A DNA stretch of 64,000 bases. Source: Macrocystis pyrifera. Lineage: Eukaryota; Sar; Phaeophyceae; Laminariales; Laminariaceae. Position 1 is the first letter of the stretch; the number at the start of each line of letters is the position of its first letter. The notes below the pieces were generated by a model that was given only the letters and a program-made list of their open reading frames with translations, did no database searches and was not told where the DNA came from. Position numbers and translations under genes: made by a program. Shown here one piece after another: positions 22,301 to 33,809 of the stretch. Where the stretch lies: contig JASSKH010000021.1 in NCBI GenBank assembly GCA_031763025.1, positions 1,054,001-1,118,000 of the forward strand, read 5' to 3'.

Positions 22301-25300
22301 GAATCGGGGTATAGAAGGGTACATTCCACAGAAGTGTTTGCTGCTCACATTTTTACTGTAGTCTTCGTTTCTACTACATTGCCGTCGTCGGCACATGTTG
22401 TCGATCGTTTCTGCCTCGAACATACTCGTGACTGCTGGTAGACTCAAAATCAGCATGTACGTATGTATTCATGTGTCGTGCATGACTGATTTGTTAAATG
22501 TGTCAGGCAACGGCGGCGGCCCTGAAAGGGAAGAGAGCGGTGGGCGTGCTTTTCTCGGCCCAATGGTGGAGCCCGTGTCGAGATTTTGCCGCCGACCTGG
22601 CTTTGTTTTACAAGGCCTCTCGCAAATGGAACAAAAACAGTTTCGAGGTAAGTAAGGTTTGGGGTCAGCAGACACAGTAACGCCTGCTGCTCGTCGTTTT
22701 TGTCCAGTCTGGATCGATCCAGGGTGGCTCTGATTGCAGCACCACCTTGCAAATGAACTCGTGAAACACCTTTGGGCGAATTATTTTTAAAGGGTACTGG
22801 TCAAAGGGGTCTTTTTTGGATCACTCTGGACAGCTTCGAAGTTCCGCCGAGAATCTGCTCTGGACGGACCCGAGAACCGATGTGCTGCCGTGGGTCAGTC
22901 CAGAACAGAATGAAGGAGGAACTTCGAAGCTGAGAGTGGTCGGAATGAGGTATGTTTTCGGTCAAAGGGGAGGAACTCCTGGTCAAGAAGGGGTACTACA
23001 CAAATATAGTGCTTCTAGTAGTTTTGCGGGAGCATACACCTGGTTACAGTTTAATGCTGGCTCCCTCCTCTCAGGTCGACTGCTTATATCGTTTTCTTGT
23101 CAAAAAAGCGTGAAAACACTCTGGACTGATCTGATCGTCGGATCCATCTCATCCGAGACTCTTGTGCCGTGCGTGGGCAGATTGTGTTCGTCAGCAGCGA
23201 TAGGAACGGCGAAGCATTCCAGGATTACCTAAACAGCATGCCGTGGTGAGCAGACGAGTGGACGCAGCAGACACAGTAGTAGTTTAACTGATGGCCGGTC
23301 CACGACGAATTGTCGTTTGCTGTCTAGCTAGCATTGGCTGCTGTCGCGAACAACGTTTTGGAAGAAGTGCAGTACGGGACATCTCTTATATAAATGTGAG
23401 TACGTACTTTTTGACTCGACCTGTCTGGCCTGCCTATGTACACAGCATGTCGTGGTGAGCAGACGAGCACACACACCAGTAATTCAACGGATGGTCCACG
23501 ACGAATGACCCTTTCTTTGTTGCTTTGCTATGACAAGGCTGTTGTCGCGAGCAACAGTATTGGGTCAATTTTTAGCAAGATGGGGTAGCTCTCGCTAGGA
23601 TGTCGCGGTGGTAGATATTTATTTGTATCTGTCGTCAACTGTGTACGCTGGTGGTAGAAGGCATTGGTTTGTCGTGATTGATCAAATAAAATAAAATGTG
23701 ATTGCCGGTCGGACGGCGCGGAGTTCCAAAGTAAGGCACGCCCTATTAAGGCGTTAATGCATTGAGGCATGCCCTATAAGGCATGCGCCATATTTTAGTC
23801 GGTCGTGCGAATCAGCAACTCGCTTCGCTCGCAGTAGCTTCAGCCGAAGGGTTTCCTATTAGTAGTGCATGTTCCGGCTTTTCCGTCGTAAAGTGGGGAA
23901 CGGGCTGGCTTGTTTTCTTCCTGAGGGGAGTGGTTCGGAATAACTATGCTACTACGAGCAATACAAACGGGAGGCCGCTCTTGTTGTGCGCATCAAGACC
24001 GTCTCTTTTGGCCCCAATATACTACTTTTAGCGTAGAAGGTGGTCAGTCTAGGGGTCAGACCGCGATGTTCTACACAGCGTGTTTGCTCTTCTTGCGATG
24101 ATATTCATAGGAGGGAGGTCATTAGAGGTGTGTAAATGCCTATTCTGGCATTGGTATACTATTCTTAGTATAGGGGTCGGTCATAGTGTAGGAGGCGGTC
24201 AGTCTAGAGGTCAAACTGCGTTACGCTGCCATCATTAGGCGGGTCAACGCCTATTTCGACCAGCATATAATTCGACGCGAGTCAACTAGGGAAGAAAGGG
24301 CTTAGTCCTTCTGGCGATAAAAGTGCAAGCCACGTACCGTAGTGGGGGGGGCGGAAAAGAGCTTGCCTATCATGCTATGTGACCAAGGGTCTGAGTTACG
24401 ACTAGGAGGGAGCGAGAGTGAAAGACGAAGACAATAAACGGGATAGAGAAAAACTAAAAACAAAAAACAACTCAAGGTAAAAGGCAGTCAGTCGAGGGGT
24501 CAAACCGCGTTCTCCTGTGCGTGGTGACACAATTGGCTCGGAACGTGGTTCATGGTTGCGAGTCGGGTGAGCTGAAGCTGAAAGCGATGTAAACTGTGCT
24601 GCACTGATGGGGCTTCTGAACCAGGGGATTTCCCAATATGGTTTGTTTTTGCAAGTTTTTGTAGATGGGAACCTAGGCCATCGGTGGGGTTGGCTATCGG
24701 GTTTACCTCCCTTAGGACTTCACAGGGAAATATTGACGGCAGAGAGTGACGATTGCAGCAACATCACTACGTCGTTGGGGGGTGATACAATGGTTGGTAT
24801 CCGAGTGAAAATGGTTGATACAAGTTGTACGGCACGGCCGCAACATGATCTACCTTCACTGCCGGGCGCGTGCTGCTCGTAGATGGTTGGTAGTACCAAA
24901 ACATGTAGTTTAGGTCGCTCTACCTTCACTGCCGGGCGCGTGCTGCTCGTAGATTGTTGATAGTACCAAAACATGTTGTTTAGGTTGCTATCCTCAACAC
25001 CCAAAGGAGCTTAAGCGTAGCCGTTTTCTTACAGACATTTTTGGGTGACTTACTCATAGCATAGTGCTCCTCAACTGAGGTATGAACCGCAGGAAATTGC
25101 AGGCGCACCGCTACCCATCTCCAAAGGCGTATCTATCTTAAGGGGCCTTGTTAATTAGAAAATCGCTTCCGATCGCAGTAAAACAGGACCAAACATGACC
25201 TGCGAGATGTGATAATTTCACAAAATCGTTGTGGTGATTGGAGACAACATGCATTATTTTCGCTTCCCTTTGTGTGCGATGATACAGGTTAGCTGTTCCG

Positions 25301-27768
25301 TACGGAGAGACTACAGCGGCGGCCAAGCTCATAGGACTTTGCAAGGTAATACGCACCGATATTCTATCCATTGTCGTTGGTATGCATATTGTATTGTGTC
25401 CTTACAACAGTGTTGGACGGATTAGAGCCCTATTTGTATGAAATGCCTTTTCATGATGGATCGTTGATCTACATCATGCTTAATTTTCTGCACGATCTAA
25501 ATAATGTTTTCCGGGTGGGATGGATCTGTATGACACAGCTCTCTTTGTTGTTTGCCCATAGGTTTGTCGGGTGGGATCTGTATGACACGGCTCTTGTTTG
25601 CCGAGTGGGGTCTGTAAGTTAAGATTTTTGCACATACTGTCATAAACAGCTAGAGTAGGATCTAGATAATCCATTGCAGATCGTGATCTGCCTCGTGTGT
25701 TGAAAACTTCCGCACACATACCCCTTGGTATGCAGCCAATCGGCACCAGTGGCATCAGTATCGGCCCTCTAATAAGAAACCGGGATGCTTGCCCAGGATA
25801 CTCGTAATATTGCTCGTTTTTTTTATACATTTAAGAAAAAGGGCGTGTTGCACACTATCTTCAGAATATCCACCCCCTAATTTCTTGTTTCCCCGGAGGT
25901 GTTCTGGTATGAGGGTTATTTCTTATCATGCAGGGCATGCAGTATGAGCGGGTCGATACAGCATTTATGCTCTATCGTGGTCCAAAAAAGGCTAGTAATA
26001 TGACAAATACCGTAGGAGGAGATCGATATTTTCGGGCGCGTCCAGGCGTCTTTTGGCCTTATTATACGCATCATGCTGTTTTTTGTACTATTGGACGGTA
26101 GGGGTGCACCAACCATTGCATTTTTCCTGAGAATCCTCACTTGAGGACCTACATAATATGAACAAGTCATTACTACTGTAAGTCACCCAAGAACGGCCTC
26201 GAAAAAACTTGTATGAGTAACCCGATGAGCAATCGAATCATGGTCTAGGTTGGCATATCAAAATGGTTGATCATATCGGATGTTGTAAACATAAACGGTA
26301 CAATGGTTGGGTAGTACTTCCTCAGTGCAATGGCTGCAATGTTTGCAGCAATGCTTGAGAAACCCCATAAGTGATAGATAGTTAAGCCCAAAAAAGGCAC
26401 AGTACCCCTGCCGTAGCCTCGGTCTAAAACCGGTCAGCCAAGACGGTCAGTCAAGACGGTCAAACCGCGCTGTACTAGCATCTAGTTTGTCTTGGTGAGG
26501 GTACCCGGCGATGGCACCGAGCGGCTGTCATCGTTCGTGAGTTCGCACGTACCCATGCTATCCCTGGTATTGGTCACGTCCAACATTTAATAGTTCCCTT
26601 TAGGTTTCGATCGAACCAGCCTTTTTTTTGTTTTTCGCTGTGGTACCCGACAATCGTGCTGTAAGAGACGTTGTGCTGGCTCTGGGGTTGCTTGCGATAC
26701 TCAAGTACACACCTACTCGGCCTGGTCAATCAATCAAGCACGCACCGTCAAACACCCAAGATAACATAACACTAACACACCCTGGGATGGTTTTCCCGCC
26801 CGAATTTATCCCACACGAGGGAGGTGCACACAACCGAAAATGGCGGCTATGGAAAGATGTCATCGAGATCGTTCGACGGACACATGCATCACTCTGCGTT
26901 TAAGCCCTCCCCGTTGTCGAGAAATCGGCTTGGAAATTGTGTCCGTAGGCGTGTGATATCCTATCACCCGGATGATAGTGTTACACATACCGTAGTGTCC
27001 GCAGCGTCGACCTCGCGCCACCGCTTTAACGTGTGTTGGTGGTCAATTTCAGTACATTTGCCAGCATTCATCGCTCAGAGCAACAAGAGAGTAAGTACAT
27101 TATGTATACCAGTACAGAGCACACGGAGCTACTGCTTCACAGTTACATACAGCGCACACGTAATGCAGTACACAGAGCTTCGCACCAGTGTTCGCGGAAT
27201 TAATGGGCTTCTTCACGCCCTGCTGTGCTGTTGTCAACAAACGTTGTCAGAAGACGACCCATGAGATCCTGCCGCCGTCTTATATATCAAGTCTAATCAC
27301 ATTGTAGAACCTAACCGTTGTGAAGTTTCTCTGTCTGAAGAATCGAAAGGTACCGTGTGGTGCCGTACCGTGCGGTGCAGATTCTATTTGTTGATCATTG
27401 TATATACGGTGCGGTGTGGTAAGGACTACCAGATAAGCTTTTATTTTATTATTTTGTAGTGCGGTTCGGATCTCTCCATCGCTGAATCTTAGGATGCGTT
27501 GCGGTTCGATGATGCGATGCAGTTCGGTAAAACCGCACCAACTGCACCGCACTGTATCGCAAGAAAGTCCGTATCGTGAGAAGCCCCATTGTCCCGTTAT
27601 CTATGGCACGGACACCCTTACTCCATGACTCTCCAGGTGCGAGATATCCCAGCGCTGGTGATCTTCGATGGAGCCACGGGAGAAATCCTGTCAACCACAG
27701 GCTGCGACGATGTGTCCAAAGCTAAACAAAGTATAGGAAACCCCCGCGCGGTTGTGAGACGCTGGTGA
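21810..27768 (+). CDS. Nucleoredoxin/tryparedoxin-like protein, thioredoxin fold, atypical active site
   Basis: Proposed exons: 21810-21890, 22507-22647, 23181-23245, 23332-23395 and 27637-27768, which is 160 residues in consistent phase. Exon 2 (acceptor TGTCAG, donor GAG/GTAAGT) encodes LKGKRAVGVLFSAQWWSPCR, then DFAADLALFY. Exon 3 encodes IVFVSSDRNGEAFQDYLNSM. Exon 5 encodes VRDIPALVIFDGATGEIL, with the cis-proline at about residue 122, then a TGA stop. This order is that of nucleoredoxin-type redoxin domains. The usual WCPPC is WWSPC here, so only Cys51 remains and normal dithiol exchange is unlikely. Exons 2, 3 and 5 are convincing, exon 1 (MIDTLRVLFVGSDSDSSIEL) plausible, exon 4 weak and within a local duplication. 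The gene could be degenerating. If the GT at 27765 is a donor, more exons follow. Confidence 0.62.
23225..23565. repeat. Tandem duplication spanning an exon-intron-exon junction
   Basis: Two diverged copies (about 23228-23355 and 23446-23560) each contain CAGCATG.CGTGGTGAGCAG, GGTCCACGACGAAT and GCTG.TGTCGCGA.CAAC. The unit covers the exon 3 donor of the nucleoredoxin-like gene, the short intron and the start of exon 4. Confidence 0.75.
24030..24520. repeat. GGTCAGTC-AGGGGTCAAACCGCG dispersed motif cluster
   Basis: Three copies of a motif of about 28 bp (near 24040, 24195 and 24483). Another is at about 26440-26475, with inverted copies at about 35508-35545 and 35590-35625. The block 24350-24460 also resembles 54650-54760 (CTATGTGACC, TCTGAGTT, GCGACT/ACGACT). 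All of this lies in intron 4 of the nucleoredoxin-like gene or further away. Function unknown. Confidence 0.55.
24521..27636. other. Long intron, no further exon recognised
   Basis: Between exons 4 and 5 of the nucleoredoxin-like gene. A duplicated word of about 40 bp (TCTACCTTCACTGCCGGGCG) occurs at 24850 and 24918, and GGTGGGATCTGTATGACAC-type repeats occur near 25515-25590. Family D copy (inverted) near 26820. No additional coding exon is visible. Confidence 0.5.
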
Positions 27769-27854
27769 GCAGTACTGTTCTACACTAACGTTTGCATACC
27801 CTCTCCCAAGTTTATGGTTTCCCCGGAATGCGTGGGGCTCATTTTTTTGGGGGC

Positions 27855-28012
27855 TCTTTGATATTTTTAGTAGTAGTCGTGGTAGTAGTATTAGTAGTGG
27901 TAGTAGCAGTAGTAGTAGTAGTAGTAGTAGAAGTAGTAGTAGCAGTAGCAGTAGCAGTACGTAGTACGTAGTAGTCGTGGCAGTAGCAGTAGCAGCGGAG
28001 CAGTAGTAGTAA
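27855..28012. repeat. (TAG)n/(CAG)n microsatellite
   Basis: Imperfect trinucleotide repeat. The minus frame gives a poly-threonine peptide, which is not a gene. Confidence 0.9.
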
Positions 28013-28189
28013 CATTACTATGACTGAAGTTAGTGAGCCCAAGAAACAGTTCCTTGTAACGAGCATGACATTTCGTTTATGCTTCGGCACCACGTACAGC
28101 CGACAAGGGACACTCGAAAACATTCACATTCTACGTCGCACGCATCGAACTCATCCAATGCGTTCGGACTAGACATATATATACGAAGT

Positions 28190-28375
28190 ATGATCTGTAC
28201 TTTCGACTTAGCTCATGTTGCTCGGTGGAAGCCGTACAAGCTGCATGATCTAGCACATCTTTCCTCGATTGGGTCTATATTTGACGGATCCCACACGGCA
28301 TCTCAGAACGGCAGCTTAGGATCCAGATGATCTAGATGATCTATTAGTTGTAGATCGTGAAATATCCGTTGTGTG
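28190..28375 (+). repeat. Dispersed repeat family C, copy 1
   Basis: Family C units are about 200-280 bp and rich in GATCTG and CATGATCTAG. Shared words are CTCATG.TGC, GATCTAG.ACATGTTTCC, GGTTGGGTCTGTA and AACGGCAGGTTGGGATC. Copies: here, 31790-31925, 32285-32525, 44770-45060 (inverted), 46110-46380, 48965-49175 and 53810-54080 (inverted). The terminal structure is unclear. Confidence 0.75.
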
Positions 28376-28429
28376 GTACGTACCAGGTGCCAAGTATATA
28401 TATTGGAATTTGTTATGAACTGTAGGCAA

Positions 28430-28940
28430 AAAACAAAAGAGGGCAGTAAGTTCATCGACCAGCTGGCAGGTAGTGTCGTGGGGGGGAGGGACGGTGGGTC
28501 GATGGAAAGGAAAGGAGTGGTGAAGGAACGCCTACTCCAAATCGTCTCGGTGACTACAAAGGTCGCCATTTCGAGGAGGGTGTCGCGATTCAAACTCCAG
28601 CTTAGGGGTCGACAGGAATCGAGAAGGAGCAGGGGGGGGGGGAGGATGACAGACCCGCACCGATGGCGTGGGGATGAAGCTTGGATGCGGCTTAGGATTT
28701 AAAAATAGAACGTAAAGAGTACATATTGAGATAGAGGAAGGAGCAAAGATAACTATCAGAGTATCGTAGACAAAGCATAGGAGGAAGTAGACATGAAAGG
28801 CAGATAGACCTTGTGCATAGGTTTCCTTTGTTTCCGGGGATTTCTTCTTTCAGGAATGTTTTGAGTGATCAACGTTCAAGCTCATGCTGCACATTGTCGG
28901 ATGGCAAGCAAAATAATAACTATAAACGTAGTTTAACTCC
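28430..28940 (+). mobile_element. 5'-truncated retroelement copy (3' end only)
   Basis: The plus frame reads SKFIDQLAGSVVGGRDGG, then LLQIVSVTTKVAISRRVSRF, then KLQLRGRQESRRSR. This matches the C-terminal coding end of the element at 18430-21130. The 3' non-coding part also matches (TGAGTGATCAACGTTCAAGC, CACATTGTCGGATGGCAA). 5' truncation is usual for target-primed retrotransposons. Confidence 0.75.
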
Positions 28941-29599
28941 ATTTCTGTCACTTCCGGCTTATTGTCGATCTACTCCGCCTACCTGCTGCCCTTGTTCCAT
29001 CCATGTTCCACCTGTTCTTCCTTCTCATGAAATGATCACGCACCTTGTACTCTAGCAGAAGACAGATGAAGTAACATTGTGCAGGGCCCGCCAGGAACAA
29101 GCACTTACGCGTGGTATAGGTAAAAGCCTTAGAACCTTACTGCTACGCCATCCTTGAACTACCTTGACCATAGCCTGTCATATACCACTCTGCAATGTAA
29201 GGATCAGTCTTCACACAAATATATACCTAAACACTTTGTACTGCTGTAGTTCCGTCCAGAGTGATGGGGCATAGTGTGTAACGCTGGCCGCTGAGCACGG
29301 TTTCTTAATCCAATTTTCTTAGCGTTCCTCAAAAAGTACGCCCCATGTTCTTAATATGTGATTATAGCATATTTATTATTTTTACTAGGCCTATATACTG
29401 AATGTGCTGTATTGTATGTGCACGGGTGTTTCTTGGGCAGGTTGAACCGAGGACAAGAGATCAACGAACGAGAGCTGTGGACGCTTAAGGCGGTCGAGGC
29501 GGTGATGGGGATAGTCGCGGTGGCCTTGACTGTGTACTTGAGGTGTTCATATGAACAAAACAAATATATGGCCTGATCTGCAGTTTGGGCAAGTCTCAA

Positions 29600-29850
29600 G
29601 TGATTGAGCGCAAGGCTCAAGTGGTTTGGCGCAACTCCCGCGTGTTTCCGCGCAATCTCCCCGTGGTTTTGCACAATTCCCATGTTCTTTCGCTCAATTC
29701 CCACGTGTTTCGCGTGAGTTCCACGTGGTTTTGCGCAATTCCCACGTGGACTCGTGCAACTCTCACGTGTTTTCGCGGACTGCTTACATGGTTTCGCACA
29801 ATTCCCTCCTGGTTTTGCGTAATCCCCCCGTGGTTTTTGCGCAATTCTGA
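29600..29850. repeat. 21-bp minisatellite rich in CACGTG
   Basis: About a dozen degenerate units of the form CGCAATTCCCACGTGGTTTTG. The period is a multiple of three, which explains open seven-residue repeats on both strands. Confidence 0.85.
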
Positions 29851-29967
29851 CAATTCTCGGAGAACTACTCTCCTCGTGTGGTCATCCCCCCACGGCATCT
29901 GATACTGCAACGGGAGGATGGAGCCTGGGGGACATACCCTCGCTACGGTGCGCCACGACAGTAGTAC

Positions 29968-30085
29968 CGTGATGTTACCGTTTTGTTACCGTTGTGTTAT
30001 CGTTGTGTTACCGTTGTGTTACCATTGTGTTACCGTCGTGTTACCGTTGTGTTACCGTTATGTTACCGTTGTGTTACCGCTTTGT
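29968..30085. repeat. 11-bp minisatellite (GTGTTACCGTT)n
   Basis: About ten nearly perfect units of GTGTTACCGTT, with TATGTTACCG and TTTGTTACCG variants. Confidence 0.9.
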
Positions 30086-30519
30086 TCTACAACCGAGCTA
30101 AATCGACACACAACTCATCAGTTGGATGATAAAGTAGGTTGTGATGACCTTATCCCTTGTACCAAAATACTGCCAGATATCCCCACTATAATTCCGAGTA
30201 CTTATGGCCTGGTGCAGCTCGGAAGGGGTTCGTTAAGCTTGATTCCCGTCCATTCTATTCGCCGGAGGAGGAGTAATACAACAGCGGTAGTTTGTGTGTC
30301 GTTGTAGGCGAAGGGAGTTGTGGGTTGTGGTTTCCCACGTTCTTAGGGTTCTCGAGGTAGCTGAAAGTACGGTGCTGATGGCGACACCATTGACGTCACT
30401 GCGATGACAACATGACTCCCTTTGGGGCTTGATTGATTTGATCATAGTATAGAGCGAAAAACTGTCGAAAACAAAATGTGACGATAACCGTTGTCGTTGT
30501 TATTGGTGGTGTGGATGAT

Positions 30520-30605
30520 TATGTTGTGTTTGTGTTTGTGTTTTTTGTTTTTTTGTTGTTGTTGTTGTTGTTGTTGTTGCTGCTGTTGTTGATGATGATT
30601 TGTGT
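30520..30605. repeat. (TTG)n low-complexity tract
   Basis: TGTTTGTGTT-type sequence passing into (GTT)n and then GATGATGAT. The leucine-run frame is an artefact. Confidence 0.85.
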
Positions 30606-31344
30606 TTTATTGTGTCTGTTTAGTGAAATACATGTACACAAGGGTTCGCAGCTTGCAGCCAATGTTATGGGTCGCATGTGGTTGACTTTCCCTCCTGAAT
30701 TGGACTTACTTTATTGTGCACCGCGGTCACTTTCCAAGAACTCACCACTGTTGTTTGTAGATTGTGTTCGTACGCTGTGCTCGGCTTTTAGCCGCGCGAT
30801 TCGGGTCGATTGCAACCATTGCCGCGGCACTCGGTGCACAACAATCTGAGTGGATGGGGTAAAATGGTCTCGAACCCATGTTCGGTCAGCTAGCTGTGAG
30901 CGTGTTTGGGCATTTTAATCCCTTTTGCCGCTACTGTGAGGTGCCCGGTTTAAGACCACCCCGTGACAATGACAAGGCCATTTGCGTGCTATTAATAGTA
31001 TACTCTCTACTCACGGTCTTATCTTTTTCTAGTGCAAAAATTATCCCATACCAATTCCAAGTAGGGTATTTTTGGTGACAGGCCTAATTACCTGGGTCTT
31101 ATCTCCCGAAATGTCTTAAACCGGATGGATGGTCTTAAGGTGCGTACCCCACTGCACCGTCAATATCGCTGTCAGCGGCAAATTTACAACTTCCGTTGTG
31201 GGATGTCATGATTATTGTGCTTACCACATCCGACTTCGTGCAGCGTCATCATTAGTAGTACTACTGTAGTATATTAGTGTTAATAGAGTCGATTGCAAAT
31301 AATGACGAAGAAACAGAAGACGAAGACTACCGTAATGGCCCCTC

Positions 31345-31530
31345 TATTGTGCTGGTATGATATGCGTCAGTCAACAACACCGGCACTATATGTAGCGGCA
31401 ACCAACCGGCACTATATATACTCAGCACACTGGCACACTATTAATAGTGAATCCCATCTGTGCCAAGCGATTCCACCGGCACTAATATAGCGGGCAGCCG
31501 GTATTACTCAATCGGCACTATAGAGGGACC
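31345..31530. repeat. Dispersed CCGGCACTATA repeat
   Basis: ACCGGCACTATATA, GGCACACT, AATCCCATCTGT and CAATCGGCACTATAGAGG form a block related to 61950-62110 (CCGGCAC, AATCCCGTCTGT, TATAGTGCCGG). It may be another small inverted-repeat element. Confidence 0.55.
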
Positions 31531-31789
31531 AATGCACTGCGGTACTACTAAAGAGCACGAAACCCCAAACTGTAGGTACTAAAACGAGTTGTCCTCGTTG
31601 CACCGGTGAGAAACGAAGGCTCAGTGCATATGCAAGGAGAACGCGTGCTGTCAGTTATTGGTCTCCTTGTCAGGTAGTTTCTTTTTTGTGCCCAGAGCAG
31701 CCCAGCGTGTAAGTGTGAACTGTTTTTTGCAAGATGTTCGGATCGAGCACAAAAGTTCCGCACATCGGATAAATCATCAATCCTTACCT

Positions 31790-31925
31790 CGTTGATCTAG
31801 AACTTTCAGGGCAGATCAGCCTCCTGATCTTCATGGCCTAGATCTTGTTGCCGGGTGGGAGTCGTATGATCTGCATGACCTGCATGATCTAGCATTTACA
31901 TGCTGCCTGGGCTGAATATGTGCTA
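31790..31925 (+). repeat. Family C, copy 2 (partial)
   Basis: Contains GTTGCCGGGTGGGAGTCGTA, CATGATCTAGCA and GCTGCCTGGGCTG; it lacks the 3' part of the family. Confidence 0.65.
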
Positions 31926-31976
31926 TACAGACCCTCCAACATTCGCTCTTCCTCAAAATCAGGTTTTTGTTGAGGT

Positions 31977-32065
31977 ACCGTTTAGGACTGCAGTCCCGCT
32001 TTGGGAACAAAGTACTTAAAATATGACTGGTTTGTCCCCACAACGGGACTGCACTTCTAAAAGGG
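31977..32065. mobile_element. MITE family B, copy 1
   Basis: A palindrome of about 89 bp. The ends are TTTAGGACTGCAGTCCCG and CGGGACTGCACTTCTAAAAG. The inner arms are TTTGGGAACAAA and TTTGTCCCCACAAC. Confidence 0.75.
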
Positions 32066-32284
32066 ATAAGAGCGTTTGAGTTCGCACAGGGGTTTGATCG
32101 TTTTTCAGCGGTCGATTTTGCCAGAACGGGAAAAGGCTGCCAATACTGAGCAACAACCTTAAGGTGTGTTTTCGGGCATATATGGTCGAGTTCCTTCCCT
32201 GCGCACGCATAGGGAGTGCGTGACCCGATTGATATCACTGCAAAGATTGCACACCTCGGACAGATGTATCATCAACAGCTCGTC

Positions 32285-32525
32285 TACAGATCATTCCCAC
32301 AGTTCATGATCTAGATCTCTTAGGGAAGATTGATCTGTATGATCCGTATGATCTAAGTCATGCCGCCGGGTGGTGGGAGCCGTTTCATCTGCATAATCTA
32401 GGACATGTTTCCTGGGTTGGGTCTGTACTACACAGATCCGGCACGGCATCTCATATAACGGCAGGTTGGGATCTAGATTATCTATTTGGTCTATCTGATC
32501 TGTTGATGTTCTGTCCGACAAGTGA
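32285..32525 (+). repeat. Family C, copy 3
   Basis: Nearly full copy, including CATGTTTCCTGGGTTGGGTC and AACGGCAGGTTGGGATCTAG. Confidence 0.75.
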
Positions 32526-33732
32526 ATGATTGCAACCCTAAGCAACCACAGAAGAAGGGGAGGAGTGTTATTTTGGGGTACTGGAAACAAACGCATCATG
32601 TCACTGCAATAGTTGCGGGACGAAGCAGAAGAACAAAAAAGAAGAATCAAAACCAACAAGACAAGAAGAACAAGGAGAACAAGAACGACTTTCGTTTCGG
32701 GATTACCGTTACATGGGAGCTATATCTCTGGTGACTGACGGCATTACCTTCACGAGTGAGATGTCAATGGACAGACTCAAAAGCGCCTACCACGCGGTAT
32801 GCAGTTTAGGCTGTACTGATGTCACCGTACGAGCTGGGAAGGAAACGAGAAACACGGTCGCTATAGTTAGAAAAAAAGTCACCCGTGGTAAATCGTTTGT
32901 CCCTCGCGCGCGCGTGGAGAAAGAGTCCACCCGAAAGAGATCACCGACAGGGAGACCCACCGCAATATTATTGTAGGCTTCTCGCCACGGTAACATTTAA
33001 GGTTTGTATGATTTTGCTTGCAATTATCGTACCATCGTCGCTCGATCAAGCAACTACCTGCCACGAAACACGCCAACCAACACTACACTACTACTAAAAT
33101 ACTACAGGCAAGCGAGAAACTACACCATCACTACGTACCACGGCCGAGGAACAAAAATACACCAACCAACACTAATAGTACCGTGCGGTCGAATCAACGA
33201 TAAACACCAGGGCTACTGCATTCAGGCAACGATGCACCCCAGCACTACCACTACGATCAAGCAACGAAAACACACCGGGACTGCTACGTACGGGTACCAG
33301 GCACATGCCACGATCCTACATATCTTATAAACCAATACACTGCAGAGAGCAAGCTAAAAATATGGGGTTGAGCTTAATGCCACCCTTCTCTCGCTTGCCC
33401 TCTTTCATCGTGCTATCCTAACAGCGTGAGTTACCGTAGCGAGACAGCAACTCCTACTACACACGCAACGTTAACAAATCCGAACGTTGTGTGTACTTAA
33501 CAAAAAAATTAACTGGTAACTGGTACCAGTTATTAAGTTAGTCAACACCCTCAACACATACCTGGTACAAAAAAGTGCGACAGACACCGTTTGCCTGGCG
33601 TGCAGGCGTCGAATGGTCTCGGGATCGAGTATGGCAGAGCCCCGAACACCCTAATGTTGAAAGGATTACCCCGGGCTGGGCAATTGGTCGTTATTTTACC
33701 CCGATAGTCCAATATGTAACTCCTTCACATTT
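32526..33732. other. No gene recognised
   Basis: A/C-rich sequence with ACCAACCAACACTA words (33070-33180). No exon with consistent splice sites seen. Confidence 0.45.
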
Positions 33733-33809
33733 AGCGTCGTCGGCAGGACTCGAACCTGCGCGTGAAATCACAATGAGTTACCCACTAACGCACTAAAACG
33801 CACGACGCT
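33733..33809 (-). other. tRNA-like sequence
   Basis: The minus strand has a perfect 8-bp end stem (AGCGTCGT with ACGACGCT) and a good T arm (GCAGG TTCGAGT CCTGC), which is also a B box. Two extra bases separate the T stem from the end stem and the anticodon arm is poor. It is more likely a tRNA pseudogene or SINE head than a working tRNA. Confidence 0.5.

Noticed and set aside
27839..28123. Poly-threonine frame
   Set aside because: Translation of the (TAG)n/(CAG)n microsatellite.
33733..33809. Functional tRNA gene
   Set aside because: The end stem and T arm are good but the spacing between them is wrong and the anticodon arm does not fold.
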